The position numbers were made by a program, and so were the translations under genes. The notes under the pieces are model-generated. The model was not told the DNA's origin. It saw only the letters and a program-made list of their open reading frames with translations, and did no database searches. Shown here one piece after another: positions 26,301 through 40,100 of a DNA stretch of 64,000 nucleotides (its first letter is position 1; every line of letters starts with the position of its first letter). Source of the DNA: Neelides folsomi (taxonomy: Eukaryota > Arthropoda > Collembola > Neelipleona > Neelidae); NCBI GenBank assembly GCA_034687125.1, contig JAQGBZ010000004.1:558001-622000 (forward strand), read 5' to 3'.

Positions 26301-29300
26301 ATGACGTTTATTGAATTATCTACTTGCCAATTATTTCACTGATAAAAATTGATATTTGCGTCAAACCCAAAAGTTAAATTCCAATTGACGTTACCTGGAT
26401 TTATCAAACTAAAATTATGAAATGAATTTCAATCGATCCACATTTTTCTAAATGGTAAAAAGTTTGGTGGAAGTTGAAAAGGAAAAAATATTTTATTGTA
26501 AACATTTTCTTCCATTTTGCTAGAAAAAAACTACTTTCGTGATTACCCCAAAAAACCCAAAATACCTATAACTTTTACTTATTGTTAAAATGTATTAGAT
26601 CCTATACAATGGTTACTTTTGACATGCATTATTGTTATTACTTTCCTTCCTTTGCATACTCACATTCAGTCAGTTTATGTAGGGGAAAAGGAAAGTTTTC
26701 CTTTGTTATGAAAGTACCCCTTTAACTTTTATTCCTTAAGATTTCATTAAAAAATCACCTTAATTCTTACCCAATTGAAAGAAACCTTGAAGAAAATCAT
26801 CAAATTAACAAATTTTGCATTTTCTGCATACTCGCTTATAACGGACATGAAGCAATCAGAAATTATTTGTTTAATAATAAATATTTTATAAATATTAACC
26901 GCAAATAAGAAAAAAATTGATTTTAATATAAATCTAATTTGCGTGCTATTTAGCTATATATTATATTCGCATATTTCACTTTCACACATGGACATGGAGA
27001 ACATCAATGATATCAATGAAAATAATGCAATGAAATGTATAGTATAGTATGAGGAAATTGAATTAAATTATTATTATGCTGTAACATGTTCAAAGGAAAG
27101 TCCTCGGTTATCTCTCTGGGCTTTAAAGGAGTTCTTTAAAATAATGAATGTAGGATTGAAGCCATTGTCCTGTTTGACTTTCAAAACCAGACGCCTGCTT
27201 TATCATCGAGAGAAAGTTTTAAACGACAAAAGCTTGAGGACATCAAATGTCAAAGATTAGCAATGAGCCCTTTCCTACAAGAAAAATTTCCCCCATCTGA
27301 GATTCAAGAAACTAAGCCAATAAAGATGTGAAGACTAAAAGTCGTATCATTACTACAAAAAACTCCTCATTTGACAGTTGAATTTTTCTAAAAATGAGTC
27401 TTCGTATCTTTTGCTTCTTATTATCACTAATAATAAGAACCGAACTCTTCTGCACCTTTGCCCCTACTAATACAGATACTAATATAAGGATATAGCTAAC
27501 TAAACTAACTATCATATACATACATAGTTATTTTAGTTATGTATAATAGTTATGTGTTATGTTAAACAGTCAAGTCGGTGTGAGTTTGAATTGAACAAAC
27601 TTTTTGGTTTATGTTGTTGAAGGAAAATTCATAATCCTGACTAGGACAAGAATATCCATGCTCATTTTGTTCATTCAGTCACTCAGTCACCTTCGTGTTT
27701 AAGGCGCTAACAAATTCTGACAGTTAACAATTAATTTCCCAAAACTTCTCTTGTGTATAAAATGTTCATGACGAAGGTCCAAAGTGAAGCATGTAGGAAA
27801 TTAGGAAAAGTTTCCAGGTTTAGTGTAAACTAAAAGTATGGGACCCGGACGTCGCAACTGGAACCACAATTCATTTTCCCCATTCTGGAATGATCCCCTA
27901 CATGGATAAAATTATAGAAATACTTGGAATATTTATAATTTACACTAAATGCATTTCACGCTATATAATAACCACATAACCTTCATGTACAAACATAAAT
28001 TAAAACTTATATGTTAAAACCAGCTATACAATATTCATGTATGTATTCACAACTGCACAATCTACTTTACAATAATTAATTACATTATTTAACGCACGAA
28101 TTATTAATCAAAGAAAAATATTTCAAACTTGTACATTAATGTAATAAGTAATAAGTAGAACATAAGTTCATAAGTTTTTCTTTGTTTAATGAATTTAATC
28201 AAACAAGTGAAATCATTGCACACGGTACCTGTAAGTATTCAAACTTCTAATTAAAATATTAAATAATCTAATTTTTAAAAATAATAAAAATCAAGAATCG
28301 GAATATTCAATAATTTTTAAGCATTTATTATACAAAATGGATCTTTAATCTTTTTTATATATTTACTTTAGTTGGGAAGTAAATAGATATACTTTTACAT
28401 ATTTGCAATATGAGCAAATATCGACTTTTGTCAACATTTGTAATATCTTTGAGCGATAAGTAAAGAAGGATTTTTGAAGGAGTATCAATTTTGTCAGATT
28501 TTCTTTTATAGAGGAAAAGCAAGAGGAAAAGCATAAGTAAGTGCATTGGATTCCCAATGGATTTCTAAACGCTTGATTGAAGTCCGGAGCAGTTGTTTGA
28601 ATTGGAACGTGGAGTTGGTAAGGTGGGCGCGAAATGCTCCACAGCGTCATAGGCATTTCGGCGTATCTTGGCCCGGTGCATTGTAGGCTTTGTGGGGAAT
28701 GAAAAGGAGTGGGATCGATCCATGTGGATCATTCGGTTCCAAACGGAGCTCGCGTGCACATCTCTTTTTCTCTCCAACCTTCCACTGACTCCCCGTTGAC
28801 CTCAACTTTCTCCCCTTCAAAGACTCATCATTTTTCCCTCAAGTGGAAGCGGGAAGTGACGGGGGCTGGAGACCTTTAATTCAAGAGCAAGATAAGCACC
28901 TTCATTATTTCCCAACTGTCACAATTCCCCGTGTGCCATTCTTTATTTATTGCTCCGGGAAAGAAGTTGTTGGAAATCGGTCCTATCTCATTTGCCCTAA
29001 GCCCTCGGTCTAAATCATATCTTTCCTCATAAATTGTAATATAATAATAATTCTCAGCTCCTTTGGGCCTGAATAGATTATTACGAGGAGAGAAGGAAAT
29101 TACAGTTGGAAAGACTTCTAATAACATTACCAAACATTACCAGTTTACCAGCAGAAAATTGTGGAGGAAAATAAGAAGAATTCTTTAAAGTCAGAAGAAC
29201 AAGAATATCATCTTCCACCTTTCTCTCCTTTCATTTCAAAATCTCTCGAAAGCAATTTCCGCGTTATAAACTCGACCTTTGAAGATTTATACGGTTTTTC

Positions 29301-30767
29301 TCCGTTTCACTGCATTTGTGCTCCCTGTGGCCTCAAGGCTCGTGTGTGAAACTCAAAAGAAAATTCCCGCTGAAACATTGCGAAATTGTAATACAAAAGA
29401 GAGTAAACTTAAACAAGGAATTGAAATCTTTTAATCGCCATTTATTCCCAACTATACAATTCTTCTTCTCTGATTCTCTCTATATGCTCTGTATATTCTC
29501 TGTGTCATATATTTGCAGTAAATCCCAACCCTGTGTACTTAAAATTGAACCCGGTTGGATAACCCAGAAATTCGCGATTTGAAGAGACAAAGTTGGGCCT
29601 AATCACTTTTGCGGGTTTCGTGTCTCAGTGGGCATAAGCGAAAAAGCCCGAATTCCTGAAGTTGATATATAGGGCTCTCGCTGAGTTCGGATTCAACTCT
29701 GACGTTGAGTGACAGGGAGTTGGGATCGAATTGGTGGATTTACATACTCAAAATCATAAAAGTGAAATTCTTCTTCTTCTGTATTTATATATACAGTATG
29801 TGTGGAAAGCGTGACATGTTATTTTGTTTTTTCTCTTCCCTGACGGAGACATTCCCTTTCCCTCCTTCTCCATGCGGTTAATGTGAGGGGAATAAGTCGG
29901 GGGCATTAAAAATAAGGTCTTTTTGAATCCCCACGGCGCTATATTACAATTTGAGCCTAAAATGGACGGTCGTCGTACATAAATAATGGAAATATGGTCT
30001 GCCGTGATCCACGATGGGAAACTGAAATGTGAACATATTTACCTATGAGGAAAAACAGGAGCGAATCCATTTGGGCTGTAATGGAAAAGGGAGTAAATGC
30101 TCACAAGTGTTACTTTTCTCGTCCACAAGTGTTCCATTGATATCAGATGATTCACAATTGATGCAACTCTCAGACTCAGACTAACCAGACCATTTAATTC
30201 AAAAATAGTGTGACAAGTTAAGAGCCAAAATCCGCCAGCTTTTCAGGTAATTTTTATTTCGAAAAAATCTCAACCCTTAAATAAATAAATATTCCATGAA
30301 TATTTAAATATTTACAAATATATTCCTTTATTATTCTCCAAATGTCCCATGTATTATTCTTCCGTATATTTATTCCCTAAATATTCCGTGTATTTATTAT
30401 TCTCTAAATTCCCTTTTTAAATTATAAGGTTTTTGGTTTTATACCCAATGTTGGTGAAAGGAAGCGTTTTCAAGTTTTATTGCCTTTCTTGAGTTTAAAT
30501 CCCAGAATTTTAAATAAAGTAGGAATAAACCATCGTTTTCCGCCCTTTTTGCGTAAGGAGATTAGAAAGGACGGGATTAAAAATAAGTCCAAGCCACGGA
30601 ATTTTTTGAATATGTAATAACTTCCAGGGATCTCCTCTACAAAAGTCTGTGAAGGTCGGAAAGGATTTTGAACGCAATGGAAACCTCGCTGTTTGAATCC
30701 GTAAACAGAGAAGTCAGAGGAGTCTTTATCTTCATTTCCATTCCGATTCAAGATTTGGCGTTTGAGC
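23345..30767. other. Intergenic region between fascin and the second gene
   Basis: Mostly very AT-rich. No gene is recognised with confidence. A GC-richer patch at 28560-28830 has competing open frames on the minus strand (28565-28777 and 28363-28656) with no family features. Another at 29160-29600 is open on the plus strand but equally featureless. A possible three-exon micro-ORF at 25677-26173 is listed separately. Confidence 0.45.
25677..26173 (+). CDS. Tentative three-exon micro-ORF (63 residues)
   Basis: Joining 25677-25761, 25878-25934 and 26124-26173 gives an ATG-to-TAA frame of 192 nt. Support is the splice signals: donor GTGAGT at 25762, acceptor ATTTTTTCAG ending 25877, donor GTGAGA at 25935, acceptor CATTCTTTCAG ending 26123, with consistent phases. 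The first exon has protein-like content (KPFPGYYEKKQIENFWDHAE) and the second is hydrophobic. No family is recognised. A nearby frame at 25592 (MGKNQSK, a myristoylation-like start) ends at a GTGAGC donor but does not join in phase. It may be chance or a decayed gene. Confidence 0.2.
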
Positions 30768-30775
30768 TATAAAAA
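30768..30775 (+). promoter_or_regulatory. Candidate TATA box of the second gene
   Basis: TATAAAAA lies 265 bases before the first ATG of the second gene, in a stretch noticeably less AT-rich than its flanks. A CTCAATC initiator-like motif sits about 42 bases downstream (A at 30810), slightly farther than usual. The call rests on position and motif only. Confidence 0.35.
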
Positions 30776-31032
30776 GAGAACAATTGGAATGAGACGGAGT
30801 ATGAATCTCAATCGTTTATTGACTCACTCCACACCCCGCTGTCTCTCCAAGAAGAAGAAGATGTGTAGGGACAAATAATAGGAGCGAGATTGAATCAAAA
30901 CTTCCAACCCGAGTGGCTAAATACACAGGAAAGGGCCAAAGATCTGAAAAGATCTTCTCCCCCGCCCCGCCCGCTTGAGGATTCACCAGACAAGGGAAAA
31001 TCTAATCAAGTCGAAGAATCTAATTTGTGGAA

Positions 31033-31165
31033 ATGAGTCGGTTCGACTCACCACTTCGGGTGGCGAGTCTCTTCTTTGCCGCTGCCTGTGTCTCCGTTGG
31101 CCTTATTTTCTTCATTAATGCCGAGGCCCAGAGTCGTCTTGACACTCTTCACCATCAATTACAAA
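31033..31165 (+). CDS. Second gene, exon 1: signal peptide or signal anchor
   Basis: ATG in the context GGAAATGA begins 44 codons: a short basic n-region (MSRFDSPLR), a hydrophobic core of about 20 residues rich in Ala, Val and Phe, then INAEA|QSR with a small-X-small cleavage-like site. The exon is GC-richer than its surroundings. It ends ACAAA|GTAAGA, leaving one base that joins the two bases of exon 2 to make a Ser codon. Supported by composition, donor and phase; no homologue recognised. Confidence 0.65.
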
Positions 31166-34100
31166 GTAAGAACAATCCACCTCACTCAATTATTCTCTAA
31201 TTACTCCTATATCATTAACCCAAGATTTTAATTAAAAAACCCCAAACTTAAGCATTGAATAATTTTCCAAATATTAATCGTAATAAAATGGTGATCTATC
31301 TTTATAAAATATCAGGGTTTGTGCTATTAAACAAAATCTTGCTCGACGGATTACCGAAATACACTGATATTTTATAACTAAAGACCAGCAATTGGCCCGT
31401 CTCCCGATGGGTAACTTCTTTCCATTAGAAACTATTAAATGGTGAATATATTATCTAGGATCCAACTTTAAAATAAGAATTTTATTATTTTTGCCGGATT
31501 ATTGCACGTGCAAATGATTGATAAGAACAATATAATACCATTTAATTCAATAATAAGTTGGAAATCCTTGAAAATATATGCACTATTTAATAGTTTCTAA
31601 TGGAAAGAAGTTACCAACCCGTCGGGAGACGGGCCCATTGCTGGTAAATATCTAAAATGCCAAAAATTTCAGATCTGCATTTATTTAATTTAAAATTTGA
31701 TATTTTAATCAACTTAAAATTTATTTTTTACAAGATTACTAATATTAATTTAAAATTAACTGTTGGAAGTAATACACTTATCTTTATATTTAAAGTACAG
31801 GTATTTTGATAACTTCGGTTGAACGCAATTGGATAATAGGATTACTTTCTTTACCTTTATAAACCAAAGATTATTAGGATTCGCTGAACCTAATTTACTG
31901 CTGAAATGTGCTCAACATTTCTTTCGATTGGAAAAGACATTTAAATAGTTTATAAACCCCTTTCCCTATAGGAAAGAACTCCATTATAAGTATTACATAT
32001 ATGAGCTTTTAAAACAAATCAAATATTGATTTTTAGAGCTCTTTCACAAATAGTCGTATTTTACCAAAAGGGTGGATAACATATGGAATATATCCTCTGC
32101 ATATCAAACAACTGGTGTAAGTTATCTCCCTAATATTAAAGTTAGATATAAATGATAGGATTTCTTCTTTCTTCAACCTTGATTTATTTCACTAATAATA
32201 TCCACGGCATAGTTTCACCGTTCCGTTTCTATTAAACATTGAATTATCTTGGAATAAGACAAAGTTTATTTACAAAGTTTCAATTCGTGCAAGAATTCAT
32301 TAGGAAAAGTATTTATAAACTAGGTTGATATCAACTTTAATCAAAACCATATTATAGCAAAAGATATAATACTAAAATATACTCATTCTTACAATGTTAC
32401 TTACTTTTAGTGTAATGGTTAATGGTGCATTCATCTATGGGACAGACTTCTGGAATATATATGGTATGGTGTATAGTATATAAATACTAGTATAAATACT
32501 GTAGGTATGTGTGAAACTGTGAAGTATGTTACAAACGTAAAAATAGAAGTTTGAAAGTAGAATTAAATATTTATGATATGGCCATTGGAAAATACATAAT
32601 TTACAATTTCAGAAAATATAAATCTCAGAAAATGGAGAAAAAGACTGAAAACATTATTGGAGTAAGAACCCATAAATACATATCGCATTGTAATGAACAC
32701 TTTTTACTCCAAATAAGAAAGTATGTGAAAGAGGAGAATTCAAAAAAAGAGAATTCAAAAAAGAGAGTTCGAAAAAGGAGAATTGGTAAAAAGAGAATTC
32801 GAAAAAGGAGAATTTGAAAAAGGAGAATTCGCAAAAGGGAGGTGAGGATTTGGTTAAATTGGTAAAAAAAGATATGAGAATAAATATGAGTGAGACATAA
32901 AGACGACAAGTCTCGAGTTCACAGAGCTCATGATGAGATTCCGAATAAGTAAATCCAGACATTGGTCGACATATCCCCTCTGCATCGTTGCTTTCATTCC
33001 TTCTTCCTTCGATTCATGAGAAGGGCTGAGGAACAATAACAATAATTCATCTTCAATGTTCCCTCCAATTCCTTTCATTGCAAAAATTCAAGAAATGGGG
33101 ACCAGGAAGGAATTCTTTTAATATTTCTCTTACTTTTTTCTTACTTTTCTCTCCTCTGGGGAATTTACTTTTTTCTTTCACAAATGGGGAAAGGATCAGC
33201 TTTGACTCGTTCCCGGGTTTTTATATTCCCGGTATATTCCTTTACAATTCCCAGCCTCGTTTCAATATTATTCTTTTTTATTATTAGTTAAAAATTAAGA
33301 GTGCTTGAAACACAAATATTGGCATATCATTATATAGGAATAAGAAACACAATGAAATTTCCCCATTATTATTTTTTACTTCACGAAATTCACAAAATTC
33401 CAAATTGTAATAAAAAGGGAGAGATTATTCGGAGAAATTCATGGAGCTTATATGAGTTGTACAGTCGTAGACAAAAGTAATTGAAACGCATGGTCCTATC
33501 TAACACCCAAGTTAATAACTTTTTAACCATTTGACTAAACTTACGTAAATTTTACATGAAAGTAACTTCATATAATAGCTTTATTATAGAAAAGTTTCAG
33601 CTAATTCTGATAACGGAGATTAAAGTTAAAAATATAATTATTAATTAAGTTTGGATTTTCACTGGACATAAGTATTTGATACGTTATGTTTTACAATATT
33701 TGTAACATTAAAATAAAAATACTAATATTTAGAGTGACACCCTTTTGAATTAATGGGATCAGGTATCCTTCAGGGCATTGATTGGTCCAATCCTGGTGTT
33801 GGCGAGCCCAATTCATCCGCGCCTTGATGTGATGAGGTTTCAACCATGGCTTTTTTCTTGCAACACATGAACTTTGCTTCTTTGAGACTTCTTTTGATTG
33901 TCTTAGGTGAAATTTCAATCTCAAATTCACTTTGGATTTCAGATGCTAATTGACCTGCCAAAATGAAAGGGTCAATGTTCACTTTCTTCTTTATGACTCG
34001 ATCAATTTGAACAGTTGTTTTCTTTTTTTGCCACTACGGTGTTTATTTTCAATTAAACCTGTTTTTTGTATCTTCTAACAATAAAACCCACTGTAGAAAC

Positions 34101-37100
34101 ACTTAGACACAACCTTTTAACTATCTTTCAATAACCTAAACCTCTTTCGTTAAGTTTAATGATTAAACTTTTAATATCGTGTGAGAGTTCCTTACCACGA
34201 GGCATTTTGAATTAAACTAAAGTATAAAATGAGCAAGGAAGATCTTGAAAAAGATATGTATAAAATGATTAAGTACAATATAAAAATATTAGGCAAACGT
34301 TAAACTCAAAATAACCATTGGTATACAATGTGTCAAATACTTTTGTCCAGTGAAAATCTAAACTTTATCAATGATTATATTTTTAACTTCATTCTCCGTT
34401 ATCAGAATTAGCTGAAATTTTTCTATAATAAAGCTATTATGTGAAGTTACTTTCATGTAAAATTTAAGTAAGTTTAGTCCAATGGTTAAAAAGTTATTAA
34501 CTTGATGTTAGATAGGACCAAGCGTTTCAATTATTTTTGTCCACGACTGTATATAGGAAAGAGGAGAGGAAAGTAAAGGGAGAAATTGTTGAATAACGAT
34601 TCATAATTTTACACGTTGCTTTTTGTTCCTCAAGTTTATTCACATATAAAAAAGTTTTTATTCGCATATTTAGCTCCAAAGGTATTAAAACGAGAGTTTG
34701 CGAACCTTCCATTACACGTGGGCGGTAAAGGGAAATTTAGAATTGAGGAAATTGAGTTGACAGTTTTGAGGTCGGGAGCTACTGCTTGGTTAATTTATCA
34801 AGTGCTACTCTCCTCCAACACGCAATGCTATGTTTTATAGACTTACAAATGTTCTCTGTCAATTTTATTTCGTACATTCCTCCTTCACTTACCTATGTAA
34901 CATTCCTATACATATACAAATATACTGTATACTGTATCATATACTGTATACATAACTTACATACATATCCGTATATGGTATATTGCCCACTCAACCTCAT
35001 GTTTAAACTTATTTTTCTCCTGTTCAGAATGTCAACTTTATTCAATTCTAAACAATTTTTGCGAATATTTTCATACGATAAGCCCATAATTAAATAATGT
35101 AAAATTACAAATACCTACACACATAATTCATATATGATGAAAATGATATTATAATATGAACTATTTGTATGTTTTAATAAATAAATCGATGATTGTATCA
35201 AAAGTTCGCCTTTTATCATAATGTATCGGTATATCTTTATTTGTGTAAATTGGAACTTAAACAATCAGTAGATTTTCTGTGGAGAAAATATTAAAATTAA
35301 AGATCAATGATAAAACGAAAATTGTTGGCCTAGATTATAAAAGTATTAGTACAAAAGAATTCACGGGTTTTATCTTCATGTGGGAAAGATTAGCTACAGA
35401 AGGGATCTAAAAAGGAAAGAATCTTCTTTAATTCTCTTAGTAATGGCCCGGCCTAGTAAAAATCAAAGGACTTCTCAATTACTCCAAAGAAATGAAGATT
35501 GGCAGATTAAGTGTCTTATTGTCGTCACTTCCCCTTTCTCCATCATGAATTAGACTGGATAAAAAATTAAGAAAAAGGGGGATGGGAAAGTTCTTATCAT
35601 TTCTTTATTTGTCCAAGAACATTGGGCCCACTCCCCCATAAGGAAGTTGAAAGAAAGAACCAACAAAATTTTTTACTTCCATCCAAACGTGTCTAGCTGG
35701 TCTCGTTAAGGATAGAGACAGTGTCCAAGCGGATGAGATGTAAGAAACGTGTTTCCTTCATCATGCCATCACGGCCTGATGGACTCAATATCTTCTCATA
35801 AGGATATCCATCAACAGAAGTCCAAGTCGGATATGTCCAAGTCGGATATATCAAGTCAGATATATAGTCAGATCTATTTCTCTGTAGTTTTGTAATGTAT
35901 GACAAGCTGAGTCCCACAGCCATCACCCTTCGGTTCTTCTTTTAAAAGAAAGAAAATGAGAAAAAGTGAGTTCCCTATCTTTCCTTCATCATCCCTTTTC
36001 TTTGATTCTCTTTTCCTATCTCTCCTGGCAGAGAACACAGGAATCCACTTCCTCATAGAGGACAAAATTCGAATTTATGGCGAGAGAATCAAAGTGAAAT
36101 CCCCTCTTGGCTAAGTCTCCCTTTGCAAAGGGAAGCTTTGGAGGAAGATCTTTGCTCCAAGAACATTATTAGCTCTTTATGCTCCTTCCTATCAGGGGGA
36201 AGTTGAGCCTTTCTCTTTTCTCCGCACTTGGGCTTCAAGTAGCCATAAGTTGAAAGATTTTGATCTCCAGAATTCAAATTTTATTTTCTTGTGGTCTGCT
36301 CAACTTTATAGAACAATTTATAGAAGACACTTACAAAATTACAAAGGAGGTTATCTTAGACTTTAATTAAACTTAAACTTTATGGCCATTCTCTATCTAA
36401 TTTAACTCATTAGTACTTTTAGTACAAAGAAATTTTTTATTTTAATAAAACTATTCATATGCAAACCACTAATAATATTTATATTATACAAAGGGTTTAA
36501 TATCAAATATTAATATTTTTATAACTTTAAATATTAGAATATACAGTAAAAGAGAACATTAGAAAATGTTACAAAAATGGAAAGATTTACAAACAGTTTT
36601 TAATATTTATCCAAGAACATTAATTTTCTCAAATGTTCCGTTTTTCAACCTTGATTTATTGTTCAAAGTTAATGATCTCGAATATTTCAAATGTGAAAAC
36701 ATAAGTGCTTCCCAGCACTGTGATTCATTTTCATCAATTATCTCTTGAGTATTATTACAGTTCAAAATTTCACATCTTCGGTTCGGCGATGAATTCATAA
36801 TATTGACCTGATCTACTTCACCGAATCATTCTCTCTTTGAATTGATTTAATAATGGCTGTTCTAATCGAAATAATGGTCCATTTGGCTTAAAAACCCATT
36901 AAACATTTCGATAAAGACTTCCTTTAAAGCTTTAGCATATAAATATACCAGCCGCTGGAACTGCCATTTGGTTAATAAAAGGGATAAAACCTTGTTGGAT
37001 TTTATCAAGCCTTAATCTGGGCCTCAAAGATATTAGTAAATAGCCAAAAATCGATGTAAGTAGTTCTATTAAAATAACCACATGGATATGAATTTATGTA

Positions 37101-40100
37101 CATAATACGAGTACGTATATTATGTATATACCAAAATTATTTATATGGTATTATACCAAAATTATAGAGAGTCATTAAAAAGTACATTAAACATATTGAA
37201 GATTATTCAACAACGAGCCATCATCATCCATTCCAATTCCTCCGTGTTAAAACTTGAGGCTCAGCAGTTTTAGTCAATAAAAATAAATTTTCTAATGGTA
37301 AATCGTGGAAGGTTCAGAAGGAGGAAAAAGGAAGGAAAGAGGAAGTGAATGAATGGGACGCGGATAAGGGAAAGGGAAGACTTTTAAATAATGACACTTA
37401 GGAAGCAAATTCAATTAAGATAAGGATATATAATTTGGAATAAATCCAGTCTTATAAACCTTGTCTTGACTAATACTAATACACTGGTAATACATTGAAA
37501 ATGGTATGTCACTTGAATATATATTTACTTATTTACATACATATTTTAAACGTAGGGCTTTATATTAAAATTTATAGAATCCTTCTTTGCCTTTATTTTA
37601 CGCTGTTCACTCCCACTCACATTTGATATACAAATAAAGTAAGAGCAAGTCGATGGAATATGCCAAGTGGCTGTTTCTACTTTTACATATTTTACATACT
37701 GAATATAAAATTTTGACGGAAATGATCTTTACATTCTTACGACCTTCTAACAGCCGATGTGTTATGTATGAAACTATAAAAATTCATATAAAAGGAGTAA
37801 TATTGGAAAAAATATTTTGGAAAAAATATTTTGAATAAAAAGCTTCGTTTGGAGCTCGAATAAAATTTAATAAAATAAACAAAATAACCGAAAAGGAAGT
37901 AAAATTTAACAGTTGCATTATCTATTCGGGTTCCGAATACATTTTAAAAGTGTTACTTTCGTATAATTTACAATTAGTTAATTTACAAACTGTACAAAGG
38001 TCTGAGTGAGTACAAGTAATTGTAAAAGTAGTGATATTGGGCGAATGTTTAAAATTCCGTTATGAAACTTGACATGGATTGACTTATAAGAATCGTGGAA
38101 AGCATTTTAGTAAATTTTTTTTGAGTAACTGCTTTCCAAATGGACAGATCATTAATCATTGAATTAAATATTTAACAACTTATCCAATGTGACATAAGCC
38201 TGTTTAACTCCAACTTCTAAAGAAATAAGATCTGATCGAAAATAAGCCCATATATTTCAACTTATATTAAATTCCCATCTTTATAAATAATATTCTCTCT
38301 TAACCTACTTATACATAGTATTTAGAAATACAGATACATCTATCACTTTATAAATATTATATAATAGTATAAATATTACATTTTGATACATGTATTGATA
38401 CTTGATACTATTAGAGTTGAAGGATTTAATACTTTAATACTTTTGAATTATCACATTATATTATTTCATCAGCATTCGGAATTATTGATATTTGTGTAAT
38501 ATCAGTATATGGTACTATTTATATTACTTTTATATGGAACTGCAGCATGTATGTACCATATGTAGTATTTATAAAGACATTTCTATTAAATACTTATATA
38601 TACCTATATTGCAAAACATGTTTTTGCAATACAATCAAACTATCATCATTAAATTCATTAAGATTGCCTATATTTTGCAATTTTACAGCACCATTTAGTA
38701 AATAAAGCTTAATTGTGTCATAAGCTTAACAATATTGCTAAAATGAAAACAATTTATGTCTCCTGTAAACGCCAATTCCATTCACTGCAAGCGATTATTG
38801 AATTCTATTCACCGTATTCACTAATTTTTAATTACTATTGCTCCCATTCTTGATGATTAATAAGGAATCCAAGTGGAGGCCTAATTACTTTAATATGCTA
38901 TGTTCAGGAAACTTAATTTCACCTAATTACAATTTGCTCATTAAAGAGAGCATTGTTACACGGGAATTAAATTTCTCATGACCTCTGTTCCTGAAGTTTT
39001 CTCCAAAAGGTTATTTTCCAGTTAAAACATATTTTATCATTTAATGGCAATAAACTTTCCTGTTAGGTTGTTATTATATGCAATTTATGTCTAATAATTT
39101 GTTTTTATTTTCCCTTTTTGCCTCCTACGTGTGTTCCCTTTTTTTCCTCTCCAAGCCCCGGAAAAATACACTTAAATTATAGAAGAAAATTTATGATGGG
39201 TTTTTTGCAAAGTTCGACCACTTTGAAATTCCGAAATGATGGGAAATGCAATAATAAATAAATAAATATAGAGGTGATAATAGCCACGCAGAATTCCAAA
39301 TAAACCGAAATAACCGAAATAAACTGAAATTTGAAAAGAGGAAAGTTGTGAATCGGATCAAGGGTTCAAAAGCGATTTGGAAAATTTATTACTTCCGCGT
39401 CCATTCTTTTATAACGACATATAAAAATAAGTCCATACTTACTGCCAAGTGTCCTGCTAATCTAAACATATACAAGTCCAAATGTCCAAGGTGTTGGAGC
39501 ATAAAATGGATGACCATGACTATCGCTTTGTTGCACTTTTCCCATGGGGAAAACTTTAAGGGTTTCTTAAGGAAAACGTGAAGAGTTTTCCCCTAAGCAC
39601 TTTGGCAATATAATACCAAAAGTCAAAGGAAATGTCGTTAAATTGTCTTTATTGCCAAAAGTTAAAGCAAAAGGGCAAAGGAATTTCTTAACCAGAAATT
39701 GAAATGGCAAACCTTTAGAAAATATATAATATTTATTTCTATACATTTAGAAATACAATAGATGTTATATATATATAAACCGAATAAACAGATATTTCTA
39801 TTGTATAAATATAAATATAAATTATATATTCTATCTAGTTTATATTTTAAATGTTACACTGTATAGATACATTGTTTATCGTATAGACAAAAGATAATAA
39901 ATTATCAAATCATAAAATTATTCCTTATGAATAAATGAATAAGAAATAATATTTTGAAATTAAATGTTTCTTGACTAAAGTTAAGTAAGAATTTCCTTTT
40001 GTGGAAATGAGTTTGTAGTTAATTAAACAATAAGAAATTATTAAATCATCCCGGGAAAATTATTCGAGAACCGTTGGAGTTTTGAACTTTACTATTTTGT

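Noticed and set aside
28565-28777. 70-codon minus-strand frame upstream of the second gene
   Set aside because: Overlaps another minus-strand frame in a GC-richer patch; no start context, splice signal or domain to support it.
32551-32962. Lys/Arg-rich plus-strand and Phe/Leu-rich minus-strand frames
   Set aside because: Both are produced by the GAATTC minisatellite rather than by a gene.
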